DNA from: JAYYZW01 sp965217605
Lineage (GTDB): Bacteria > Pseudomonadota > Gammaproteobacteria > Ga0077536
DNA length: 64,000 nucleotides
NCBI GenBank assembly: GCA_965217605.1
Contig: CBDCJB010000017.1
Location: 310,001-374,000, forward strand
Direction: 5' to 3'
The notes beneath the pieces were generated by a model. It made no database searches. It saw nothing but the letters and a program-made list of their open reading frames with translations, and was not told where the DNA came from. Position numbers and translations under genes: made by a program. Shown here piece after piece: positions 52,881 to 60,679 of this stretch; the first letter of the stretch is position 1, and each line of letters begins with the position of its first letter.

Positions 52881-53780
52881 TCAACGCCGCCGGCCCGCGA
52901 GCAGCGCCCACTCGCCGCGCAAAACCGGCGCGTCCATGGTAAACCGCTCCCGGTAGGTGTCCAGGACAGCGGCCGTCTGGGTGGCAAGCAGGCCCGACAG
53001 GACGATACGGCCGCCGTCATGCAGATGCTGCGCAAAGCGCGGTTGGAGCGCCAACAGGGGATCGAGCAGAATATTGGCTACGATGACATCGACGCTGATG
53101 CCGTCAAGCAGCCGCGGATGTCCGGTGTTGATGTCTAATTCGTTGTACGCCGCATTGTCTCGCGCCACGGCGAGTGCGTCCTCGTCGATGTCCACCGCAT
53201 AGGTCCGAGCCGCCCGCAGGCGCGCCGCGGCGCACGCGAGGATACCGGAGCCACAGCCGAAATCGACGACGCTACGGCCGCGGATATCGCCGCACCGGGC
53301 TAACCAATCGAGACACAGCGCCGTCGTTTCATGCATGCCCGTGCCAAAGGCGCACCCGGGATCGAGATAAACGACCTGGCTTGCGCCAGCCGGCGGATCA
53401 CACCACCGCGGGCACACGCAGAGGCCTTCGGCGAACATCTGCGGCTGCCACTCAGCTTTCCAAACATCCTCCCAGGCTTGCTCTTCGATCGCGACCGTAT
53501 CGATAGCCGTTATCGCCGGCATATCGTTTCGAATGGCGGCGATCAGCTGCGTGTGATCGATGCGGGCGTCGAACAATGCGCGGACTTCGAAAGACGACCA
53601 GCGGTCACGCGCGTGAACGCCGGGCTCATCGCAAACCGTCGTGTCGCCCTCGGTCAGGGTGATCGACGCCGCACCTTGGTTCTCGAGTTCAAGCTCCAGT
53701 TCAGCCCATTGGCCTGCGGGTATACGACATCGCAATTCGAACCAACCCCTCGATTTCGGCGCAGTGGTAAGCGACGGCAT
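52881..53780 (-). CDS. prmA: Ribosomal protein L11 methyltransferase
   Basis: A 299-aa SAM-dependent methyltransferase. The SAM loop is VVDFGCGSGILACAAARL, preceded by DPGCAFGTGMHETTALCLDW and followed by VDIDEDALAV and VANILLDPL. It methylates L11 at several Lys residues and its N-terminus. It lies 18 bases after accC. Confidence 0.95.
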   Translation of the reverse strand: MPSLTTAPKSRGWFELRCRIPAGQWAELELELENQGAASITLTEGDTTVCDEPGVHARDRWSSFEVRALFDARIDHTQLIAAIRNDMPAITAIDTVAIEEQAWEDVWKAEWQPQMFAEGLCVCPRWCDPPAGASQVVYLDPGCAFGTGMHETTALCLDWLARCGDIRGRSVVDFGCGSGILACAAARLRAARTYAVDIDEDALAVARDNAAYNELDINTGHPRLLDGISVDVIVANILLDPLLALQPRFAQHLHDGGRIVLSGLLATQTAAVLDTYRERFTMDAPVLRGEWALLAGRRR

Positions 53781-53798
53781 GGCGTCAGCGCATTCGAA

Positions 53799-55142
53799 TC
53801 AGGCGAGCCCGGTCTTCCGCTCGAGGTAGTTGATGTCCGTACCCCCAGCCGCGAACGCCGCGTCCGTGAGGAGATCGTGATGCAGTGGAATATTGGTTTC
53901 GATGCCGTCGATGACCATCTCGGCCAGCGCGTTGTCGCTGCGAACCAGAGCCGCCTCGCGCGTATCAGCATGGCAGATCAGCTTGCCGATCAGCGAATCG
54001 TAATACGGCGGAACCGTATATCCGGCATAGACGTGCGAATCGACGCGCACGCCCGGCCCGCCCGGCGGATGGTAAACCGCGATACGCCCGGGCGACGGCT
54101 TGAAGCTGATCGGATCTTCGGCATTGATGCGGCACTCGACCGCGTGACCGGAGAACGTGATGTCTTTCTGTTGCAACGCCAATGGTTCGCCGGCCGCGAT
54201 CAACAATTGCTGCTTGACGAGATCGATGCCGGTGATCATCTCCGTAACCGGATGTTCGACTTGTATCCTCGTATTCATCTCAATGAAATAAAATTCGCCG
54301 TTCTCGAACAGGAATTCTAGCGTTCCGGCGCCGCGGTACCCGATATTTCGACACGCTTCGACGCAGAGCTCGCCCATGCGCGCGCGCGTTGCGTGATCGA
54401 TCCCAGGTGCCGGCGCTTCCTCGATGACCTTCTGGTGACGCCGTTGCATCGAACAGTCGCGTTCACCCAGGTGGATGACGTTACCGTCGCCATCGGCGAG
54501 CACTTGAAATTCGATGTGCCGCGGGTGCTCGAGAAATTTCTCGATATAGACGCTATCGTTCTCGAATGCCGCGGCCGCCTCGCGGCGCGTCACGCCGATC
54601 GCGTGTCGCAGCGATGCCTCACTGTGAACGACGCGCATACCGCGCCCGCCGCCACCGCCTGAGGCTTTGATGATCACCGGGTAGCCGATATCGCGCGCCA
54701 GCGTTGCGTTTTCCTGCGCATCGTCGCCCAAGGGCCGTCCGGATCCGGGCACGCACGGAATGCCCGCATCCTGCATCGTGCGAATCGCTGACAGCTTATC
54801 GCCCATCAAGCGGATGGTTTCCGCGCGCGGACCGATAAACACGAATCCGCTCTTTTCCAAGCGCTCCGCAAAGTCGGCGTCTTCGGCGAGGAATCCGTAA
54901 CCCGGGTGAATCGCGACGGCATCGACGACTTCGGCGGCCGCAATGACCGCCGGAATATTGAGATAACTGTCCGCGGCCGGCGGCGGCCCGATGCACACGG
55001 ATTCGTCGGCCATCCGGACGTGTTTCAGATCCCTATCGGCGGCAGAATGAACCGCTACGGTCTTTATCCCCAGATCATGGCACGCGCGCAGGACGCGCAG
55101 CGCAATTTCACCGCGGTTTGCGATGACGACTTTGTCGAACAC
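53799..55142 (-). CDS. accC: Acetyl-CoA carboxylase, biotin carboxylase subunit
   Basis: A 447-aa ATP-grasp enzyme. It begins FDKVVIANRGEIALRVLRAC, has KASGGGGGRGMRVV, HRRQRRHQK-like catalytic region (DCSMQRRHQKVIEEAPAPG) and EMNTRIQVEHPVTEMITG. It carboxylates the biotin of AccB in the first step of fatty-acid synthesis. It follows accB by 10 bases. Confidence 0.96.
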   Translation of the reverse strand: MFDKVVIANRGEIALRVLRACHDLGIKTVAVHSAADRDLKHVRMADESVCIGPPPAADSYLNIPAVIAAAEVVDAVAIHPGYGFLAEDADFAERLEKSGFVFIGPRAETIRLMGDKLSAIRTMQDAGIPCVPGSGRPLGDDAQENATLARDIGYPVIIKASGGGGGRGMRVVHSEASLRHAIGVTRREAAAAFENDSVYIEKFLEHPRHIEFQVLADGDGNVIHLGERDCSMQRRHQKVIEEAPAPGIDHATRARMGELCVEACRNIGYRGAGTLEFLFENGEFYFIEMNTRIQVEHPVTEMITGIDLVKQQLLIAAGEPLALQQKDITFSGHAVECRINAEDPISFKPSPGRIAVYHPPGGPGVRVDSHVYAGYTVPPYYDSLIGKLICHADTREAALVRSDNALAEMVIDGIETNIPLHHDLLTDAAFAAGGTDINYLERKTGLA

Positions 55143-55152
55143 GGCCGGTCGT

Positions 55153-55593
55153 CTACGTAATTACAAAGAGCGGTTGTTCGTATTCAACCGGTTGACCATT
55201 TTCGGCGAGGACCGCCGTGACCGTACCGGCGGCTTCCGCTTCGATGGGATTCATGATCTTCATCGCCTCGATGATGCACAGCGTGTCGCCGACACCGACG
55301 GATTGGCCGACCTGCACGAAGGGTTCGGTGTCCGGTGAAGGCGATGTGTAAAACGTTCCGACCATGGGCGCCTTGATCACGTTGTCATCGTGCGGGGCAC
55401 CGGTTGTTTCGCTTGGGACTACGATCGGGCCCGGCGCGTCGACGATGTTGTGCGACGGCGTACTATTGAACGGCGCGGCAACGGCGGACCCGCGGCTGAT
55501 GCGTACGGCTTCTTCGCCCTCTTTAATTTCGAGTTCCGCGAGACCGGATTCCTCGAGCAGTTCGATCAGCTTCTTTATCTTTCTGATATCCAA
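55153..55593 (-). CDS. accB: Acetyl-CoA carboxylase, biotin carboxyl carrier protein
   Basis: A 146-aa protein. N-terminal KIKKLIELLEESGLAELEI, a flexible Pro/Ala middle, and the C-terminal biotinyl domain with the acceptor Lys in IEAMKIMNPIEAE. It carries CO2 between AccC and the carboxyltransferase. Directly upstream of accC, downstream of aroQ. Confidence 0.95.
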   Translation of the reverse strand: MDIRKIKKLIELLEESGLAELEIKEGEEAVRISRGSAVAAPFNSTPSHNIVDAPGPIVVPSETTGAPHDDNVIKAPMVGTFYTSPSPDTEPFVQVGQSVGVGDTLCIIEAMKIMNPIEAEAAGTVTAVLAENGQPVEYEQPLFVIT

Positions 55594-55641
55594 TGACAGT
55601 CTCCCGCACGAGCCAACGAGCTCGTCAAGAATGGTTAACTT

Positions 55642-56085
55642 CTAGGGCGCACTGAGACGATCGACGGCCGCATCGAGCGCGAGCTCGTAGCCCTTGACGC
55701 CCAGGCCCGTGATCACGCCGAGGGCAATATCGGACAGATACGATTCACGGCGGAACGCTTCGCGGGCGTGAACGTTCGAGATATGTACCTCGATAAACGG
55801 AATGGAGACACCGAGAAACGCGTCCCTCAACGCGACGCTGGTGTGGGTATAGGCGCCCGGATTGATGATGATCAACGCCGTGCCGTCGGTTCTGGCCTGA
55901 TGGATTCGATCGATGAGCTCGGCTTCGGCGTTGCTCTGGAAACACGATAGCTCGTGGCCGGAGGCTTTAGCTTTCGCGGTCAGTCGTGCTTCGATGTCGG
56001 ACAGGCCGAGGTCGCCATAGAGCTCAGGCTCCCGTTCCCCCAATAAATTCAGGTTCGGGCCATTGATCACGAGCAGCGTGGCCAA
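55642..56085 (-). CDS. aroQ: 3-dehydroquinate dehydratase, type II
   Basis: A 147-aa protein. It has INGPNLNLLGEREPELYG, the catalytic region INPGAYTHTSVALRDAFLG and EVHISNVHAREAFRRES. It dehydrates 3-dehydroquinate in the shikimate pathway. It precedes accBC, a common arrangement. Confidence 0.95.
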   Translation of the reverse strand: MATLLVINGPNLNLLGEREPELYGDLGLSDIEARLTAKAKASGHELSCFQSNAEAELIDRIHQARTDGTALIIINPGAYTHTSVALRDAFLGVSIPFIEVHISNVHAREAFRRESYLSDIALGVITGLGVKGYELALDAAVDRLSAP

Positions 56086-56195
56086 GCACCGGTCCCCCTT
56101 TGCGGTGATTTATTGTCCTGCAAGGATAGCAGCCGATGTTGTTATTTACCAGCACGTTTGACGCTGTTCGCGCCAGATCGCCGCCACTTAGGAGC

Positions 56196-56759
56196 TTAGT
56201 CGTCCAGTGAAAGGAACCCGCGTAGCGCCGTTTCGGCCGCCTCCGCCTGCCATTCCCCCTGATGGGTGGCTAAGACCGCGCCGTCAGCGCCGATCACCGC
56301 GGTATAGGGCAAACCGCCGATACCGTTGCCCAGGCTCTGCATGAAGCGCACGACATCTTCATTCCCGATCAAGACCGGGTAGTTTATCGACTTGTCCGCG
56401 ACGAACGGCGTCACCGCTTCGCTCTGATCGAGCGCGATTCCGACGAATTGCAGACCGCGATCCGCGTAGCGATCCTGGAGCGCAATGAACGCGGGGATCT
56501 CCCGCAAACAGGGTGGGCACCAAGTCGCCCAGAAATTGACGACGAGTAAACGCCCGCGCCAACGTTCGAGTGCAACCCGTTCGCCGGCGAGATCGCTGAA
56601 CGCCCAGTCCAACGCGGTGGACGCATCGGGCGCAGCCCGGACCGTATCGAGCGCCGGTGTCGCGACCGCTTCACGCGCAAAGTAACGTTGCGCGACGTAG
56701 CCCCCGCTCCCCGCGAGCAGCGCACATGCCACCAGTGCGACATGCAACGGTTTGATCAC
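56196..56759 (-). CDS. TlpA-family membrane-anchored thiol-disulfide reductase
   Basis: A 187-aa thioredoxin-fold protein with an N-terminal signal anchor (LHVALVACALLAGSGGYVA). Its CxxC motif is in VVNFWATWCPPCLREIPAF. It reduces periplasmic disulfides, for example in cytochrome c maturation. Its start overlaps the end of dsbD by four bases, so DsbD probably supplies its electrons. Confidence 0.9.
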   Translation of the reverse strand: MIKPLHVALVACALLAGSGGYVAQRYFAREAVATPALDTVRAAPDASTALDWAFSDLAGERVALERWRGRLLVVNFWATWCPPCLREIPAFIALQDRYADRGLQFVGIALDQSEAVTPFVADKSINYPVLIGNEDVVRFMQSLGNGIGGLPYTAVIGADGAVLATHQGEWQAEAAETALRGFLSLDD

Positions 56760-58573
56760 AATCGATCGAGGTAGGTCGTGAAATCTCCGGCGTTGACGAA
56801 GCCGACCAATCGATTGTGTCTCAATTCTTCACCGTTTTTAAAGAACAGTACCGCCGGTGGGCCGAACAAACCGTAGCGCGACAAAAGCGCCTGGTCTTTG
56901 CGGTCGTTCGCCGTGACGTCGGCGCGGAGCAGCACCATTTCACTCAGCCTGGTTGCCACTTTGGCATCGCTAAACGTCTCACGCTCGAGGTGTTTACATT
57001 CGACGCACCAATCGGCGTAGAAGTCGAGCATCACCACGCGCCCGCTTCGGCTCGCGCGCTCGAGCTCGCTCTCGACGCTGCCGATCCCCTTAACCTCGAT
57101 GAAAGCGGTCGGCGGATGGGTGTCGCCCGTACCGGTCAACAAGGGCGCTAATGGGTCGATCGGATCGTCGCCGCCTACCGATGCGCCGACGATCAACACG
57201 GCCCCGTACACCAGCATGGCGAGTCCGAGACCTTTACCGAGGCGCCGCCACGCGCCGCTGCTGCCGTCGAGGTGGTCGAGCGCGCCTAGAAAGATCGCCG
57301 ATCCGATCGCCAACATGGCCCACAATCCGAGCGTCGCCGAGCCGGGCAGCACGCGCCCGAGGAACCATATCGCCACGCCCAGGAAGATAACGCCGAAGGC
57401 TTTCCTGATCGTATCCATCCATGGTCCGGCGCGCGGCAGGACGGCGCCCATCGACGTGCCGAGCGCGATCAAGGGCAAACCCATGCCGAGGCCGAGCGCG
57501 AACAGCGCGCCGCCGCCCACCACGGCCGATCCCGTTTGCCCGATGTACGCCAGGGCGCCGGCCAGCGGTGGCGCGACGCAGGGCCCGACGATGATCGCGG
57601 ACAGCACGCCCATGACGGCGACGCCGCCATAGGATCCGCCACGCTGTGAGCGGCTGATCCGATCGAGTCTTGTTTGCAGGCAAGCGGGTAGCTGGAGTTC
57701 GTATAAACCGAACATCGCACACGCCAAGGCCACGAAGATCATGCTGAAGCCGACGATGACCGCGGGGTGCTGAAACGCGGCCTGCAGATTGCGGCCGAGC
57801 AGTCCAGCGCCCACGCCCGCGAGCGCATAGGTCAGGGCCATTGCGATCACGTAGGTCGACGACAGCGTGAATGCTCGGGTCGTGCTCAACGGCTGTTTCT
57901 GTCCAACGATGATCCCCGAGAGGATCGGCACCATCGGCAATACACAGGGCGTCAAGGCCAACAACAAGCCCAGCCCCAGAAAGATCGCGAGCGTGGTTCT
58001 AAACGAGTGCTCGGCGAGTTCGACGGCGATCCGATCGCTGGCGGACAAATCCAGAGACGGCATGACCCCGCTGCGGATGTCCCCACCATCCGCAGGTGTA
58101 AACGCGACGGTTTTCTTGAGTGGCGGATAACAGATGCCGTCTTCCGCACAGCCCTGATAACTCACGACTGTTTCCAATAGCCGTTCGGCGGCCGGCCATC
58201 GTTCGATCGGCACATCGAACGCAACCGCGTGTTTGTAAACGGCAACCCGGCCGAATTCGGGGTCGTCCTTGATCTCACCGGGAGGCAGCTCCGGCGCCGC
58301 CAACACCAGGCCCGCCGTCGTCGGCCTCACCCCCATCTTGGCGCGATAGAGGTAATAACCCGGTTCGATATCCCAGATTACGCGGAGCCGCCCGTCGCGC
58401 GTGATATCGTGGCTCATGACGAACGCCTGCTCAGCCGGCAGAAACTCACGAAGTCCCGCCGCCGAATCGGATGACGTCAAGCGTTCCAGTTCGTCGAACA
58501 CGCCAGCCCAGACGCCGCTGGTCACGGCGGTGAGGATGACCGCGATCAGCGCGCTACGGCTTGGTCTATCCAT
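56756..58573 (-). CDS. dsbD: Thiol:disulfide interchange protein DsbD
   Basis: A 605-aa protein with a signal peptide, an N-terminal DsbD-alpha domain (Cys pair in YQGCAEDGICYPPLKK), a transmembrane core of eight helices with Cys in ALTPCVLPMVPILSG and VGPCVAPPLAG, and a C-terminal thioredoxin domain with FYADWCVECKHLE. It moves electrons from cytoplasmic thioredoxin to the periplasm. It overlaps cutA upstream by 28 bases and the TlpA-like gene by four. Confidence 0.94.
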   Translation of the reverse strand: MDRPSRSALIAVILTAVTSGVWAGVFDELERLTSSDSAAGLREFLPAEQAFVMSHDITRDGRLRVIWDIEPGYYLYRAKMGVRPTTAGLVLAAPELPPGEIKDDPEFGRVAVYKHAVAFDVPIERWPAAERLLETVVSYQGCAEDGICYPPLKKTVAFTPADGGDIRSGVMPSLDLSASDRIAVELAEHSFRTTLAIFLGLGLLLALTPCVLPMVPILSGIIVGQKQPLSTTRAFTLSSTYVIAMALTYALAGVGAGLLGRNLQAAFQHPAVIVGFSMIFVALACAMFGLYELQLPACLQTRLDRISRSQRGGSYGGVAVMGVLSAIIVGPCVAPPLAGALAYIGQTGSAVVGGGALFALGLGMGLPLIALGTSMGAVLPRAGPWMDTIRKAFGVIFLGVAIWFLGRVLPGSATLGLWAMLAIGSAIFLGALDHLDGSSGAWRRLGKGLGLAMLVYGAVLIVGASVGGDDPIDPLAPLLTGTGDTHPPTAFIEVKGIGSVESELERASRSGRVVMLDFYADWCVECKHLERETFSDAKVATRLSEMVLLRADVTANDRKDQALLSRYGLFGPPAVLFFKNGEELRHNRLVGFVNAGDFTTYLDRL

Positions 58574-58875
58574 TGCAAATAAGATTCGGATCCGGTCTCG
58601 ATAGGGACCGCGATAACTTCTGGGAGTTCATACGGATGCAGGCTCTTCCACAAGCTTTCCAGCGCGCCATAGGCGTCCCGGGAGGTTTTGGCCAGCAATA
58701 GTACTTCCCGTTCGCGATCGATGGCCCCTTGCCACTCGAAGACGGACGTGACCCCGTCGATGATGTTGACACAAGCCGCGAGCCGTTGGGCGAGCGCTTC
58801 ATCCGCCAAACGCCCAGCCGTCTCGTGATCCGGGCAGGTGCATAAAACGATCAAATGCGGCGAACTCGCGGCCAT
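58546..58875 (-). CDS. cutA: Divalent cation tolerance protein CutA
   Basis: A 109-aa protein with the family pattern LIVLCTCPDHETAGRLADE, LAACVNIIDGVTSVFEWQG and LLLAKTSRDAYGALES, then HPYELPEVIAVPI. CutA is a trimer linked to metal tolerance. It is the first gene of the cutA-dsbD-tlpA group and divergent from fxsA. Confidence 0.93.
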   Translation of the reverse strand: MAASSPHLIVLCTCPDHETAGRLADEALAQRLAACVNIIDGVTSVFEWQGAIDREREVLLLAKTSRDAYGALESLWKSLHPYELPEVIAVPIETGSESYLQWIDQAVAR

Positions 58876-58936
58876 GTTTTCCAGGCATTTCCGGCGACCG
58901 TGGTATTGTAATCTTTCGTGCGGCCACCTGTTCGAT

Positions 58937-59386
58937 ATGTCTCCGTTCGTTTTACTGTTGTTATTGCTCCTGACGGTCCCGCTCGTCGAGATCTACGTAT
59001 TGATCGAAGTCGGGCAATCGATCGGCACCGCCACAACCGTGGCACTCGTTATCTTTACCGCGGTGCTAGGCGCCTGGCTGTTGCGTTGGCAGGGCCTGCA
59101 CACCTTGGCGCGCGTGCAAGCGGCGCTGCAGTGTAATGAGCTGCCGGCCATCGAACTCATCGAGGGCTTGCTCCTCATCATCACCGGCGTGCTACTACTC
59201 ACCCCGGGATTTGTGACGGACGCGATCGGGTTCGCCTGTCTCATACCCACTGTGCGCCGTGGATTTGCGTTGAGTCTCGTCAATCGCGTTATCGTCACGC
59301 GTGTGCGTGGCGATGCATCGGGGGATCGCACCATCGACGGGGAGTATCGGGTCGAGGAGGACCGGAAGCCTTTGGATCGGCCTTAA
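58937..59386 (+). CDS. fxsA: FxsA-family membrane protein
   Basis: From ATG 58937 (MSPFVLLLLLLLTVPLVEIY) the protein has 149 aa and three to four transmembrane helices. Conserved parts are GTATTVALVIFTAVLGAWLL and GVLLLTPGFVTDAIGFACLI. An open frame starts earlier at 58838 but overlaps cutA. FxsA lowers phage-exclusion effects in E. coli, and its normal role is unclear. Its position next to cutA-dsbD is typical. Confidence 0.92.
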   Translation: MSPFVLLLLLLLTVPLVEIYVLIEVGQSIGTATTVALVIFTAVLGAWLLRWQGLHTLARVQAALQCNELPAIELIEGLLLIITGVLLLTPGFVTDAIGFACLIPTVRRGFALSLVNRVIVTRVRGDASGDRTIDGEYRVEEDRKPLDRP

Positions 59387-59409
59387 TCTCAAGATTCGCC
59401 GGCGAATCC

Positions 59410-60570
59410 TTACAACACGCTGAGCTTCCGAGCCGCCTCCAGCAAGGTGGCGTCCTCTTTACAAAAACAAAACCGGATATAGCGGCCCTCCGGCGGCGTT
59501 TCGTAGAACACCGACATCGGTATCGCGGCGACCCCGATCTCCTGAGTCAGCCACTCGACCATCGCCATGTCGCCTTTGTCGGACACCGCGCTGTAATCCA
59601 CCAATTGAAAAAACGTGCCGGCGCTCGGTTGGAATTCAAAGCGCGATTCAGCGAGCGCGGCGTTGAAGAGATCGCGTTTGCGTTGATAGAAGGCAGGTAA
59701 TTCATCGAGGTGCTCGGGCGTACTCGCCATGAAGTCTGCGAGCGCGTGCTGCAACGGGGTCACGGCGACGAACGCGACGAACTGGTGGACGCGACGAAAT
59801 TCTGTCGTGAGCGCCGGCGGCGCTACGCAATAGCCGGTCTTCCAGCCGGTGACGTGATAGGTCTTGCCGAACGATGAGATGGCGAATGCGCGCGCCGCCA
59901 GCCGCGGTTCCCGCAGCGCGCTGTAATGCATACGCCCGTCGTAGATGAGATGTTCGTACACCTCGTCGGAAATAACGATCAAATCATGGCGTTCGGCGAT
60001 CTCAAGGAGCGCTGCGCTATCTTCTTCATTGATGACCGAGCCGGTCGGGTTGTGCGGAGAATTGATCATGATCGCCCGCGTGCGTTCGCTGACTGCGGTT
60101 CGGACCCTATCCCAATCGATTCTGTAGTTGGGTGGCTCGAGCGCCAGATGGATCGGCCGACCGCCGGCGAGCCGCACCGCCGGGTCATAGGTATCGTAGA
60201 CGGGATCGAACATGATGACTTCGTCACCGCGGTGGACCACGGCGTGTACCGCGCAGTAGAGCGCTTCGGTCGCGCCCGGCGTGACCGTGACCTCCGTGTC
60301 GGGATCGACGAGACGGCCATAGAACCGTTCGACTTTGCTCGCGATCTGCTGGCGCAGCGCGGGGATTCCTGCGAGTGGCGCGTATTGATTGTGGCCGCTG
60401 TCGGTGTAGTACTTCAGGCGTTCCCGAAGTAACGCTGGACCATCGTAATCCGGATAGCCCTGGGACAAATTGATCGCGTCATAGTCCGCGGCCATCTGTG
60501 ACATGATCGTAAAGATCGTCGTACCGACGTTCGGTAATTTACTTCGCAGCGTGGGTGGGCGCGTTGTCAT
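59410..60570 (-). CDS. Pyridoxal-phosphate aminotransferase, class I/II (YbdL-like)
   Basis: A 386-aa aminotransferase of fold type I. It starts LPNVGTTIFTIMSQMAADY and AINLSQGYPDYDGP. The PLP Lys is in SFGKTYHVTGWKTGYCVAP, and NSPHNPTGSVINEED is the Asn-Pro motif. The N-terminal pattern fits methionine-preferring YbdL/kynurenine-type enzymes. It acts in amino-acid turnover. It is divergent from glnE, with 109 bases between. Confidence 0.9.
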   Translation of the reverse strand: MTTRPPTLRSKLPNVGTTIFTIMSQMAADYDAINLSQGYPDYDGPALLRERLKYYTDSGHNQYAPLAGIPALRQQIASKVERFYGRLVDPDTEVTVTPGATEALYCAVHAVVHRGDEVIMFDPVYDTYDPAVRLAGGRPIHLALEPPNYRIDWDRVRTAVSERTRAIMINSPHNPTGSVINEEDSAALLEIAERHDLIVISDEVYEHLIYDGRMHYSALREPRLAARAFAISSFGKTYHVTGWKTGYCVAPPALTTEFRRVHQFVAFVAVTPLQHALADFMASTPEHLDELPAFYQRKRDLFNAALAESRFEFQPSAGTFFQLVDYSAVSDKGDMAMVEWLTQEIGVAAIPMSVFYETPPEGRYIRFCFCKEDATLLEAARKLSVL

Positions 60571-60679
60571 GACTTACGATGGTCGTTTAGTACACAATCG
60601 CCTATGTGCTACGGACTGACGAACCGATGGAGTTTTACCGGCCGAGAACATTTGATCAACCGCACAACGCGCCGCGGAC